Positions 53,333-61,293 are shown, counted from the stretch's first letter. The stretch: DNA of 64,000 nucleotides from Lishizhenia tianjinensis (GCF_900116425.1 NZ_FPAS01000002.1:16527-80526), one strand, 5' to 3'. Numbers and translations are program-made. Notes: a model not told the origin generated them from the sequence alone.

Positions 53333-55729
53333 ATGAATAATAGTGAGATACATGATGTTTCTTCTGAGGAAGAAGGGGTAAATATTAAAGATATTTTAGA
53401 GCGTTATTTATTTCATTGGAAATGGATAATGATGGCTATTATATTTTGTGTATGTATTGCCTACGTTTATTTGCGTTATACGAATCCCTTTTATGAGTCT
53501 AAGGCAACGGTCCTCATCAAAGATGATAAGGGAGGGGCTGGTTTTTCGGAAATGGACATGATGAAGGAACTCGGTTTCGGAGGAGGTTCTGGTAGTCTGG
53601 AAAATGAAATTGAAATTTACAAGTCGCGCAGTATATTAGAGAAAGTAGTACGTAACTTACAGATTAACAAGAGTGTTGTGGCTGTAGGAGATAGATCTGG
53701 CTTGGAGCGTGTAGAATTGTATCATAATTCACCCGTATACTTTGATTTTAAAATTACGGACAGTGTTGCTTTCACCAAGACTAAAGAATTTGAGCTTAAA
53801 ATTCTTTCAACTGGAGAATATGAATTAAGAGGTGAGGGTGAAACGGAGTTAGCACCTATTAAAACTCAATATGATACTTGGAAAAATATTGGTATTGGTG
53901 AAATTCGAGTAATTAGAACAGAAAAGTACAATCCGGATTTACTAGGAAGGAAATATGTATTGCGCGTGGCTCCTGTAGAAAGAGTCGTAACAGGATTAAA
54001 GAAGCAATTGAATGTATCGGCAGTGAATAAGGATGCGGATATTTTGAGCCTATCTATCCAAGGAGAGGTCATTCAGAAGAACAATGATATCTTGAATGAA
54101 GTAATCAAGCAACACCGAAAGAATGCCATATTAGATAAGAACGAGGTGGCAGAAAACACCAGTAATTTTATCAACAAACGTTTGGAGTTGATTCAAGAGC
54201 AATTGACAGAGATAGAGAATGTGGGTGAAAAATTCAAAACGGATTATGGTTTAATGGATGTTGCTTCGGATGCACAAAAATTTTATGAGCAGCAAGCTGA
54301 GGCGGAAAAAGCAGTAACCCAAGCAGAGATTCAAGTCAACTTGGCGAACTACATGACGGAGTATTTGGTGGATTACAAAGATAACTTCGAAGTTTTATTG
54401 CCGGCCAACCTAGGGTTTGAAGATCAGGCCATCAATCAAATGACGGCCAAGTACAACGAGTTGGTCTTGGAAAGAAATGAACTATTAAAGTCTTCTTCTC
54501 CTATTAATGCGAACGTATTGCGCATAAACTCACAATTGGAGCAAATCAAGGCCAGTTTAGTAACCGGTTTGGATAATTTAAAGTCACGTTTAAAAATTCA
54601 ATTAGGGATATTAAGAGATCAGAACAAGGATTATCAAAAGAAGATTGCTACCCTTCCGAAATTTGAAAAAGAATACAGAAGTATTTTACGTCAACAAGAA
54701 ATAAAGGAAAGTTTGTATTTATTTCTTTTGCAAAAGCGTGAGGAAAGCGAAATTACCTTGGCATCTACCATCAGCAATGCTAAGCCTATAGACATGGCCT
54801 ATTCAGATGGAATACCTGTAAGTCCGAAGAAAAAGATTGTATTCCTAGGCGCATTTCTATTGGGTATATTGATACCAGTTGGAATTATCTACTTGCGCGA
54901 TTTATTGGATAATAAAATCCACGGTCAAGAAGACATAGAAAAACTGAATTTACCTTTTATTGGATCAGTTCCAATGAACGAGGAAAAAACGAAGATCATT
55001 ACACAAAAAGATGCACGTAGTCCAATAGCAGAGGCATATAGAATCTTGCGTACGAATTTGAATTTTGTATTAGATAAAAACATAGAGGGCGGTAAGGTTA
55101 TCTTCTCAACGTCTACCATACCTGGTGAAGGGAAAACTTTTACATCCTTGAATTTAGCCTACTCTTTATCCTTTACGGGTAAAAAGGTAGTAGTTGTTGG
55201 TTTGGATTTGCGTAAACCGAAATTGTTGGAATATGTAGACATGCCGCAAGGAAAAGGAGTTTCTGATTTCTTGGCAACCCCAGGTTTGAAATTGGATGCC
55301 ATTACCCGTAAATCTCCGAATACGGAGAACTTGTACTACATTTCTTCGGGTTCTATTCCACCAAACCCATCTGAATTGTTGATGGAGGATCATTTGGGAG
55401 TTATGTTTGAAGAATTGCGTGCAAAATATGATTACGTTATCGTTGATACACCGCCAACAAGTTTAGTAGTTGATACAGTTTCAGCTGCGAAATATGCAGA
55501 TGTGGTATTGTACGTTGCTAGAGCAAACTACCTAGACAAGCGTTTGTTGAAGTTCGCAAGTGATTTCTACAAGAATGGGAAATTAGGTAAAATGGCCATG
55601 ATAGTTAATGGTGTGAAAACCAAAGGTCGTGGTTATGGTTATGGCTATGGATATGGTTACGGCTATGGCGTAGATTTCGACAATGATCAAAAGAAAGGAA
55701 TTTTAGGATGGTTTAAGCGAAAGTCTTAA
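53333..55729 (+). CDS. Wzc-like polysaccharide co-polymerase/BY-kinase
   Basis: A 798-residue inner-membrane protein controlling chain length and export. It has an N-terminal Wzz domain with a membrane helix (about residues 30-48), a long coiled-coil periplasmic part (about 260-470), and a second helix (LGAFLLGILIPVGIIYL, about 505). A cytoplasmic tyrosine kinase domain carries Walker A STIPGEGKTFTS, Walker A' VVVGLDLRKPK and Walker B YVIVDTPPTS. The C-terminus bears six Tyr alternating with Gly (residues about 768-778), the autophosphorylation cluster. A terminator follows within 25 bases. Confidence 0.93.
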   Translation: MNNSEIHDVSSEEEGVNIKDILERYLFHWKWIMMAIIFCVCIAYVYLRYTNPFYESKATVLIKDDKGGAGFSEMDMMKELGFGGGSGSLENEIEIYKSRSILEKVVRNLQINKSVVAVGDRSGLERVELYHNSPVYFDFKITDSVAFTKTKEFELKILSTGEYELRGEGETELAPIKTQYDTWKNIGIGEIRVIRTEKYNPDLLGRKYVLRVAPVERVVTGLKKQLNVSAVNKDADILSLSIQGEVIQKNNDILNEVIKQHRKNAILDKNEVAENTSNFINKRLELIQEQLTEIENVGEKFKTDYGLMDVASDAQKFYEQQAEAEKAVTQAEIQVNLANYMTEYLVDYKDNFEVLLPANLGFEDQAINQMTAKYNELVLERNELLKSSSPINANVLRINSQLEQIKASLVTGLDNLKSRLKIQLGILRDQNKDYQKKIATLPKFEKEYRSILRQQEIKESLYLFLLQKREESEITLASTISNAKPIDMAYSDGIPVSPKKKIVFLGAFLLGILIPVGIIYLRDLLDNKIHGQEDIEKLNLPFIGSVPMNEEKTKIITQKDARSPIAEAYRILRTNLNFVLDKNIEGGKVIFSTSTIPGEGKTFTSLNLAYSLSFTGKKVVVVGLDLRKPKLLEYVDMPQGKGVSDFLATPGLKLDAITRKSPNTENLYYISSGSIPPNPSELLMEDHLGVMFEELRAKYDYVIVDTPPTSLVVDTVSAAKYADVVLYVARANYLDKRLLKFASDFYKNGKLGKMAMIVNGVKTKGRGYGYGYGYGYGYGVDFDNDQKKGILGWFKRKS

Positions 55730-55751
55730 TCCTTATATAGAATTAATTTGA

Positions 55752-55782
55752 AAAGCCTCGTTTAGTTAGCGGGGCTTTTTGC
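55752..55782 (+). terminator. Terminator of the polysaccharide operon, identical stem to the small-RNA terminator
   Basis: Stem AAAGCCTCG/CGGGGCTTT (55752-55760, 55770-55778) and a T-run after wzc. The stem is the same as in the six small-RNA copies, and the flank that follows is the same repeat module. Confidence 0.88.
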
Positions 55783-55966
55783 TTTTTAGTCAAAAGTGAT
55801 AAGTGAAAAGTGACAAGTAGTCGTTAGTGAAAGTCCGCAATTTGAATGCTCTGTGACCTTTGTGAAATCTCTGCTTGCTTTGTGGTTAATACCACGCATT
55901 CTTCATGTTGCAATAATTTTTTTGAAATAAAGCTCTTTTTTGTTTTAGACTTCGTACTAGGGTTAT

Positions 55967-56001
55967 GTTCATTTCTTTTCCATCGATGAAATTAAACGAA
56001 C
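55967..56001. repeat. 35-bp palindrome, copy 3 (right arm degraded)
   Basis: The left arm matches copies 1 and 2, but the right arm reads GAAATTAAACGAAC, breaking several pairs. Confidence 0.65.
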
Positions 56002-56025
56002 CAAAGAAAACGCTAGGCTTGGACG

Positions 56026-56057
56026 ATTCAATGATTCAACAATTCAATAATCCAAAT
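56026..56057. repeat. (ATTCAANN) octamer array
   Basis: ATTCAATG, ATTCAACA, ATTCAATA, ATCCAAAT at exact 8-base steps, then TTTGATTGA-type nonamers. Confidence 0.83.
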
Positions 56058-56153
56058 TTGATTGATTTGAAGAATTTGTAATTTAAACCACGCCTTAATT
56101 TTCTTGCTCTTTACTCACACTGTATGCTATTTTTACTCGCACTCACCACTGTC

Positions 56154-56203
56154 TTTAAATCTTTAAATGGCAAACTAAAAGTTTGTACTTAAATTTTTAA
56201 ATC
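56154..56203. repeat. Palindromic hairpin element P5 (GCAAACT class)
   Basis: Stem GCAAACT/AGTTTGT (56170-56186, one G-T pair) with conserved arms; followed by TCAAAT-type repeats. Confidence 0.82.
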
Positions 56204-56507
56204 AATCCATCAAATCTTTCAAATCATCAAATTCCTCAAGTCGAAACGCATCTCCGCAAGTCTGACCACTATCTCTTAAGATACTATGATTTCACTCTAT
56301 ACTCTTTCTTTTTCTTGCTCAATTCTCAAACTGTATGCTGCTATTTGGGGTTCGAGGAACGAGAAGTATAGAAGGCCCTTACCCTTGAGACCATTTTATG
56401 CCTACTCTGTGACCTTTGTGAAATCTCTGCTTGCTTTGTGGTTAATACCACCCATTCGTTCTCTTGCTCTATACTCAAACCATGAACTGTCTCTGCTTAT
56501 TGTTATT

Positions 56508-56557
56508 CTTTAAATCCTTAAATGATTCCCGCAGGGAAGAATTAAATTTTTAAATCT
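56508..56557. repeat. Palindromic hairpin element P6 (TTCCC class)
   Basis: Stem TTCCC-GCA-GGGAA (56526-56538). Compared with the TTCAC class, both partners of one pair are changed. Confidence 0.83.
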
Positions 56558-56629
56558 CTCAAGTTGGAACCACAACCTATCGAACATTCAAACAACCAAA
56601 CCAAATAAACCACCTGCGAGAATCCACAG

Positions 56630-56660
56630 TTGACAAGTATTCCTTCATGTCCTATCTTTG
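56630..56660 (+). promoter_or_regulatory. Promoter of small-RNA unit C
   Basis: TTGAC (56630), 20-nt spacer, TATCTTTG (56653-56660). Confidence 0.75.
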
Positions 56661-56664
56661 AAAC

Positions 56665-56755
56665 AAGCTAATCAACCTAACCTAGCCCAGACCTAAAAAT
56701 TTATCTAACCTAACCAACGTAAAAGTAAAGCCTCGTCTAATCAGCGGGGCTTTTT
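56665..56755 (+). ncRNA. Small RNA family, copy C
   Basis: Same layout as copy A with a 66-nt body and stem AAAGCCTCG/CGGGGCTTT (56727-56735, 56745-56753). The ATG found before the terminator in copy A is ACG here, which argues against any coding role. The AAGTGAN heptamer module follows. Confidence 0.67.
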
Positions 56756-56927
56756 ACCATTTAGTCAAAAGTGATAAGTGAAAAGTGACAAGTAGTTGTT
56801 AGTGAAAGTCTGGAATTTGAATGCTTTGTGACCTTTGTGAGATCTCTGCATACTTTGTGGTTAAAACCACGCGTTCTTTCTTTTGCTTAATACAAAGACT
56901 ATGAACTGTCTCTGCTCATTGTTATTC

Positions 56928-56975
56928 TTTAAATCCTTAAATAATTCACGCAGTGAAGTTTTAAATATTTGAATC
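56928..56975. repeat. Palindromic hairpin element P7 (TTCAC class)
   Basis: Stem TTCAC-GCA-GTGAA at 56945-56957; the right arm is slightly degraded (TTAAATATTTGAATC). Confidence 0.8.
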
Positions 56976-57033
56976 TCTCAAGTTCCAACCTCAAGCCCTT
57001 CAAACAAAAGCACCCACTTGCGAGAATCCACAG

Positions 57034-57064
57034 TTGACAAGCGTTGGTTGTTGGTGTATCTTTG
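57034..57064 (+). promoter_or_regulatory. Promoter of small-RNA unit D
   Basis: TTGAC (57034), 20-nt spacer, TATCTTTG (57057-57064). The spacer sequence differs strongly from copies A-C, yet its length is unchanged. Confidence 0.75.
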
Positions 57065-57068
57065 AAAC

Positions 57069-57159
57069 AAGCTAATCAACCTAACCTAGCCCAGACCTAA
57101 AAACCTATCTAACCTAACCAATGTAAAAGTAAAGCCTCGTATAACCAGCGGGGCTTTTT
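57069..57159 (+). ncRNA. Small RNA family, copy D
   Basis: A 66-nt body nearly identical to copies A-C and stem AAAGCCTCG/CGGGGCTTT (57131-57139, 57149-57157) with an altered loop (TATAACCAG). Confidence 0.67.
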
Positions 57160-57304
57160 ACCTTTTAGTCAAAAGTGATAAGTGAAAAGTGATAAGTAGT
57201 TGTTAGCGAAAGTCTGGAATTTGAATGCTCTGTGACCTTTGTGAGATCTTTGCTTGCTTTGTGGTTAAACCCCAGAATATTTTTGCCGTGCATGATTCTT
57301 TTCT

Positions 57305-57351
57305 GTAAATACTTAAATAATTCCCGTAGGGAAGAATTAAATTTTTAAATC
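57305..57351. repeat. Palindromic hairpin element P8 (TTCCC class)
   Basis: Stem TTCCC-GTA-GGGAA (57321-57333) with conserved arms. Confidence 0.82.
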
Positions 57352-57408
57352 TCTCAAGTTGTAACCTCAAACCATCAAACAAAAGCACTCACCTGCGAGA
57401 ATCTACAG

Positions 57409-57439
57409 TTGACAAGCGTTACTTCATGCTGTATCTTTG
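57409..57439 (+). promoter_or_regulatory. Promoter of small-RNA unit E
   Basis: TTGAC (57409), 20-nt spacer, TATCTTTG (57432-57439). Confidence 0.75.
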
Positions 57440-57443
57440 AAAC

Positions 57444-57539
57444 AAGCTAATCAACCTAACCTAACCTAGCCTAAGACTAAAAAACTATCTAACCTAACCA
57501 ATGTAAAAGTAAAGCCTCGTTTAATCAGCGGGGCTTTTT
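57444..57539 (+). ncRNA. Small RNA family, copy E
   Basis: The body is five bases longer than in the other copies (71 nt) because of one extra CTAAC in the first CCTAACC block, giving CCTAACCTAACC. The terminator stem is AAAGCCTCG/CGGGGCTTT (57511-57519, 57529-57537). Confidence 0.67.
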
Positions 57540-57676
57540 ACCTTTTAGTCAAAAGTGATAAGTGATAAGTAGTTGTTAGCGAAAGTCTGGAATTTGAATG
57601 CTCTGTGACCTTTGTGAGATCTCTGCTTACTTTGTGGTTAAACCCCAGAATACTTTTGTCGTGCATGATTCTTTTC

Positions 57677-57723
57677 TTTAAATCTTTAAATAATTCACGC
57701 AGTGAAGACTTAAATTTTTAAAT
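57677..57723. repeat. Palindromic hairpin element P9 (TTCAC class)
   Basis: Stem TTCAC-GCA-GTGAA (57694-57706). It is followed by the trpS promoter region and not by a small-RNA unit. Confidence 0.82.
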
Positions 57724-57853
57724 CTCTCTGGTTCCAACCTCAAACCTTAAAACAAGGAAACTTTCAACCCTTGGAAATATCTTTCCCCCATAGTACTGGA
57801 CCCTGATTCGTTGAATTATTGAATCCTTGGTTCAATTATCCAGAAATCTATTT

Positions 57854-57861
57854 TATTTTTG
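57854..57861 (+). promoter_or_regulatory. -7 box (TATTTTTG) for trpS
   Basis: TATTTTTG lies 16 bases before the trpS ATG and inside the open-frame extension, so it decides the start codon at 57878. Confidence 0.62.
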
Positions 57862-57877
57862 GACAAAATCAATAGAA

Positions 57878-58846
57878 ATGGCAAGAGTTTTAACAGGAAT
57901 CCAAAGTACGGGTATTCCTCACATGGGGAATATATTGGGGGCAATTGCTCCAGCCGTAGAAATGGCAAACAGTGAAGACAATGATTCGTTGTTGTTTATT
58001 GCAGACATGCATTCATTAACACAAATTAAAGATGGTAGTGAATTACGTGAGAACACCTACGCTGTGGCTGCAACTTGGCTTGCTTTCGGACTAAATCCTG
58101 AAAAAACTATTTTTTACCGTCAAAGTGATATACCTGAGGTGACGGAATTGACGTGGTATTTAAGTTGTTTCTTTCCTTACCAACGTTTAACATTGGCGCA
58201 CTCTTTCAAAGACAAAGCCGATCGCTTAAGTGATGTGAATGCAGGTTTGTTTAACTACCCAATGTTAATGGCAGCAGATATCTTGTTGTATGATGCCGAA
58301 ATTATTCCTGTAGGGAAAGATCAATTGCAGCACATAGAGATAACACGTGATGTAGCGTCTCGTTTCAATAACATCAATGGGGAGGTATTTGTACTTCCTG
58401 AGGCTAAAACGAGTGAGGAAGCGAAGATTATCCCAGGTACGGATGGACACAAAATGAGTAAATCCAGAAATAACTTTATCAATATTTTCCAGACGGATAA
58501 GAAATTGAGAAAGCAAGTGATGGGAATAGAAACGGATAGTAAAGGTTTGGAAGAACCAAAAGATCCGGATACTTGTAATGCTTTTGCTTTGTATAAGTTG
58601 TTGGGAACACCAGAGCAAATTGAAGCGATGAGAGCAAAGTATGAAGGTGGAAACTATGGTTACGGTCATGCTAAACAGGAATTGTTTGAATTGATTTGTG
58701 ATAAGTTTGCCCATGAACGTGAACGCTTTGCTTATTTAATGGATAATAAACACGAAATCGACGAAGCTTTGTCCATTGGTGCAGAAAAAGCTAGAAAGAT
58801 AGCTAGTGCCACCTTAAAACGCGTCAGAGCGAAAGTAGGATATTAG
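57878..58846 (+). CDS. trpS: Tryptophanyl-tRNA synthetase
   Basis: This 322-residue class I synthetase charges tRNA-Trp. The N-terminus MARVLTGIQSTGIPHMGNIL contains the HIGH-equivalent PHMGN. The KMSKS motif appears as GHKMSKSRNN (about residues 193-202), preceded by PVGKDQLQHIEITRDVA. Length is typical. I chose the ATG at 57878 because 17 further codons upstream overlap the promoter box. It stands alone between two repeat regions and has its own terminator. Confidence 0.96.
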   Translation: MARVLTGIQSTGIPHMGNILGAIAPAVEMANSEDNDSLLFIADMHSLTQIKDGSELRENTYAVAATWLAFGLNPEKTIFYRQSDIPEVTELTWYLSCFFPYQRLTLAHSFKDKADRLSDVNAGLFNYPMLMAADILLYDAEIIPVGKDQLQHIEITRDVASRFNNINGEVFVLPEAKTSEEAKIIPGTDGHKMSKSRNNFINIFQTDKKLRKQVMGIETDSKGLEEPKDPDTCNAFALYKLLGTPEQIEAMRAKYEGGNYGYGHAKQELFELICDKFAHERERFAYLMDNKHEIDEALSIGAEKARKIASATLKRVRAKVGY

Positions 58847-58903
58847 TTAAATGAAGAGTTAAGAATTGTGAATTAAGAATTCCGGGAATGGAATTGTAAA
58901 TAT

Positions 58904-58935
58904 ATCCCTTGCCTTTTGGTGAGGGATTTTTGCTT
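58904..58935 (+). terminator. Intrinsic terminator of trpS
   Basis: Stem ATCCCTTGCC/GGTGAGGGAT (58904-58913, 58918-58927, two G-T pairs) with loop TTTT, followed by TTTTGCTTTTTAG. The T-rich tail is the start of the same downstream module seen after wzc. Confidence 0.8.
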
Positions 58936-59041
58936 TTTAGTCAGAGGAGATAAGAGAGATGTGGAAAACAATTATTCGTAAACTTCGTCTTCCCTCAGCA
59001 CGGCGCAATAAACGAACCAAATAAAACACTAGGCTTGGAAA

Positions 59042-59073
59042 ATTCAAAGATTCAAAGATTTAAAGATTTAAAT
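59042..59073. repeat. (ATTCAANN) octamer array
   Basis: ATTCAAAG, ATTCAAAG, ATTTAAAG, ATTTAAAT at 8-base steps, followed by TTTGATTGA/TTTGAGGAA nonamers. Confidence 0.83.
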
Positions 59074-59162
59074 TTGATTGATTTGAGGAATTTGTAATTT
59101 AAACCACGCCTAAACTTTCTTGCTCTATACTCACACTGTATGCTGTTTTATTCTGTTCTTTC

Positions 59163-59210
59163 TTTAAATCTTTAAATAATTCACGCAGTGAAGGTTTAAA
59201 TTTTTTAATC
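59163..59210. repeat. Palindromic hairpin element P10 (TTCAC class)
   Basis: Stem TTCAC-GCA-GTGAA (59180-59192); small-RNA promoter F follows. Confidence 0.82.
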
Positions 59211-59283
59211 TCTCATGTTGGAACCACGACCTATCGAACATTCAAACGATCAAACCAAATAATCCACTTGCGAGAATCCACAC

Positions 59284-59314
59284 TTGACAAGTGTTCCTTC
59301 TTGCCCTATCTTTG
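59284..59314 (+). promoter_or_regulatory. Promoter of small-RNA unit F
   Basis: TTGAC (59284), 20-nt spacer, TATCTTTG (59307-59314). The -33 lies in a perfect palindrome CACTTGACAAGTG. Confidence 0.73.
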
Positions 59315-59318
59315 AAAC

Positions 59319-59409
59319 AAGCTAATCAACTTAATTTAACCCAGACCTGAAAACCTATCTAACCTAACCATTGTAAAAGTAAAGCCTCGTTTAATCAGCG
59401 GGGCTTTTT
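59319..59409 (+). ncRNA. Small RNA family, copy F (5' motif degraded)
   Basis: Promoter, 66-nt length and terminator (59381-59389, 59399-59407) are conserved. The first CCTAACC block is altered to CTTAATTTAACC while the second CCTAACC is intact. If the family acts by pairing, this copy would have one seed. Confidence 0.63.
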
Positions 59410-59554
59410 ACCTATTAGTCAAAAGTGATAAGTGAAAAGTGATATGTAGTTGTTAGCGAAAGTCTGGAATTTGAATGCTCTGTGACCTTTGTGCTAATCT
59501 CTGCTTACTTTGTGGTTAAAACCCAGAATACTTTTGCCGTGAATGATTCTTTTC

Positions 59555-59602
59555 TTTAAATCTTTAAATAATTCACGCAGTGAAGTTTAAATTTTTAAAT
59601 CT
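59555..59602. repeat. Palindromic hairpin element P11 (TTCAC class)
   Basis: Stem TTCAC-GCA-GTGAA (59572-59584). No small-RNA unit follows. Confidence 0.82.
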
Positions 59603-59665
59603 CCCTAGTTTCATCTTCAAACAATAAAACTGTTGATAGTTTAGGAGATAACCGTTTGATAATTT

Positions 59666-60019
59666 TCAATTCCAAAGTATGATGGTTTCACCTTTTAAAG
59701 ATTCCTTAAAGGTTTCGCGCATTTGATCGAGTTTTTTCTTGGCTTTGATGTCGCCTATTTTAGCGCGTTGTTTGAGTTTGTAGTAAAGGTCGAGGGAAAG
59801 GCCAAATAAATCATTGTCGAGCATGCGTTTGGCTTGGTGAATTTTACCGCTGATTTCTATGAGAAAATATTCTATTTCCCCCAATTCGCTGATTTCGGCA
59901 TCGGATAACTCCTCTTGTTTTAAGAGCAGGGAATAGCGGGGTAGTATGGCATTGAGTTCAGAAATGAATTTGTCCATTTCGTCTTTCATTCGCTCCTTGT
60001 TGTTATCGAATTCATTCAC
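59666..60019 (-). CDS. Hypothetical helical protein
   Basis: A 117-residue, charged, soluble protein that I do not recognise. It is predicted to be almost wholly helical, with heptad-like patterns in MKDEMDKFISELNAILPRY and in the segment around EISELGEIEYFLIEISGKI, so a coiled coil is likely. No signal peptide, membrane helix, Cys or His cluster is visible. It stands alone between a repeat region and an intergenic gap. A TAACTTTC about 40 bases upstream is only a weak promoter match. Composition and length look like a real gene. Confidence 0.6.
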   Translation of the reverse strand: MNEFDNNKERMKDEMDKFISELNAILPRYSLLLKQEELSDAEISELGEIEYFLIEISGKIHQAKRMLDNDLFGLSLDLYYKLKQRAKIGDIKAKKKLDQMRETFKESLKGETIILWN

Positions 60020-60376
60020 AGTTTCAAGTTTAACCTCAAGAAAGTTACAATTAAAAATTAGATAAACAAAACCTGTCTTAACAATCTGTTATTTAGTGCC
60101 ATAGGTAGGTGTTTTGAACTATTTATTTCATTTTATAAGGGGAATAATTGAGTTGAAAATCAAATCTCTGGAAGTAGAATTATCCTTCTTGGCTTTTAAT
60201 AAGTCCCTTTAGGGTTTTGGATAAATTCTTTAGATGCTACAGGGGGTTCAAATATCCTAAAATCCTTAATGCGCTGATTTATGAATTCATTTCTTAGCGT
60301 CCTTTTTAAACAAAAAAATCCACCGGTACGAAGCGTGGTACCGGTGGATCTGCTGCTAAAACTAACTTATGTTTAC
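60020..60376. other. Intergenic region, 357 bp
   Basis: Only the terminator of the downstream outer-membrane protein gene (60312-60349) is recognisable. The rest is AT-rich sequence without repeats of the families seen elsewhere. Confidence 0.6.
60312..60349 (-). terminator. Strong intrinsic terminator of the outer-membrane protein gene
   Basis: A perfect 12-bp stem ATCCACCGGTAC/GTACCGGTGGAT (60318-60329, 60338-60349) with an 8-nt loop, followed by seven T on the minus strand. Confidence 0.9.
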
Positions 60377-61225
60377 CTAAAACTGATACGATAAACCAAA
60401 GCTTACTTGATTGGCTTGATCGATCAAATCCTTGTCAAAAGTTGGCAGTAAATTGTAGCTGGCGTATACTCCCCAACTTCCATATCCAACTCTTACGATG
60501 GCATCTGCTTTAAAAGCATTTACGCCATAATCTCCTTTTTCTGAAAACTTTCTTTGATAACCATCAGTGTCTGTTTCTCTCTTAAGTTTTGATATTAATT
60601 TCACTCCTCCTACTATTCCTGCATTGAAATAGAAGTTATCGTCATCTTCTCTGTTGGTTGTGAACTCCAATAATAAGGGAACAGTTATATACGTCATACG
60701 TAACTTGTTTTTACTGTAGTCGGCAAGGGTATCCATTTCTGCCGTGATCTGGTTCGGAGAGTAATTATAAATGTAATTGTTTCTAAAACTGAAATTAGTA
60801 ACGTTTAACCCTAGTCCAGAGGTTATTCCAACATAACCTCGAATGATGTCCAATTTACCATCCATGAAATTTAAGTTCCAATTCCACGACTTTGACGGGT
60901 CGATCTCTAAGAATTGAGCATTCGGAAAGTCGGGTTGATAACTTGAGTTAACAAAGGTGTTAACACCTACTTCTAAGCCCGACCAATTGGCTTCGCTTTT
61001 TCTTTTTTTGTTGGAAAACTCAAAATCATCTTCGTTAATGTCTACTTGTTCTGTGCTGTCATTTTCGTCGGTTTGAATAACGACTTCTTCATTTTCCCCA
61101 CTTTTAATTATGATTACTTTGTTCCCGATTTTTACGGTTAAAGTATCTGGATCTTCTTGTGCAAATGCAGCGCCACCTAGTACGCTCAAAATTGCTATAA
61201 CTATAAACTTTTTCATCTTTTCCAT
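60377..61225 (-). CDS. Outer-membrane beta-barrel protein
   Basis: A 282-residue exported protein. A signal peptide (KKFIVIAILSVLGGAAFA, cleavage before Gln23) is followed by an acidic linker with EENDSTEQVDINEDDFEFSN-like composition. About 200 residues of amphipathic strands follow, ending in an aromatic (VSFGLSYQF) as barrel proteins do. It resembles the PorT/outer-membrane beta-barrel families of Bacteroidota. The start could be the Met at codon 4. Its promoter shares a long motif with that of the ECF sigma operon, so it is a probable member of that regulon. Confidence 0.82.
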   Translation of the reverse strand: MEKMKKFIVIAILSVLGGAAFAQEDPDTLTVKIGNKVIIIKSGENEEVVIQTDENDSTEQVDINEDDFEFSNKKRKSEANWSGLEVGVNTFVNSSYQPDFPNAQFLEIDPSKSWNWNLNFMDGKLDIIRGYVGITSGLGLNVTNFSFRNNYIYNYSPNQITAEMDTLADYSKNKLRMTYITVPLLLEFTTNREDDDNFYFNAGIVGGVKLISKLKRETDTDGYQRKFSEKGDYGVNAFKADAIVRVGYGSWGVYASYNLLPTFDKDLIDQANQVSFGLSYQF

Positions 61226-61257
61226 TTTTTACAAACTGAATTCAATTGTTGTAGTGT

Positions 61258-61293
61258 TTATAGGTAAGACTAGCGAAGGTTGATTTTGTTACA
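61258..61293 (-). promoter_or_regulatory. Putative ECF-sigma promoter for the outer-membrane protein gene
   Basis: On the minus strand TGTAAC, 16 bases, then AGTCTTACCTATAA. The same two blocks with the same spacing lie ahead of the sigma gene at 63417-63452. Confidence 0.65.

Larger units (their letters stand above)
55783..57826. other. Gene-free repeat region between wzc and trpS
   Basis: About 2 kb without a credible gene. It contains the AAGTGAN heptamer module, the segment around GACCTTTGTG, a degraded 35-bp palindrome, an octamer array and hairpin P5. A tandem array then alternates hairpins P6-P9 with small-RNA units C, D and E. Hairpin-to-hairpin distances are 419, 376 and 373 bases. 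Frames of 60-75 codons here are composed of repeat sequence. Confidence 0.82.
58936..59665. other. Gene-free repeat region downstream of trpS
   Basis: No gene. It contains a degraded piece of the 35-bp palindrome flank (near 58990), an octamer array (59042-59073), the GTATGCTG segment, hairpin P10, small-RNA unit F, the heptamer and GACCTTTGTG modules and hairpin P11. Confidence 0.8.

Noticed and set aside
56286..56513. 75-codon open frame in the repeat region
   Set aside because: It is built from the repeat modules, has no homologous frame in the other copies and no promoter, so it is treated as chance.
56508..57723. Tandem array with unit of about 390 bp as CRISPR or as an insertion sequence
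   Set aside because: Units are too long and have no unique spacers, and no transposase or terminal repeats with target duplications were found.
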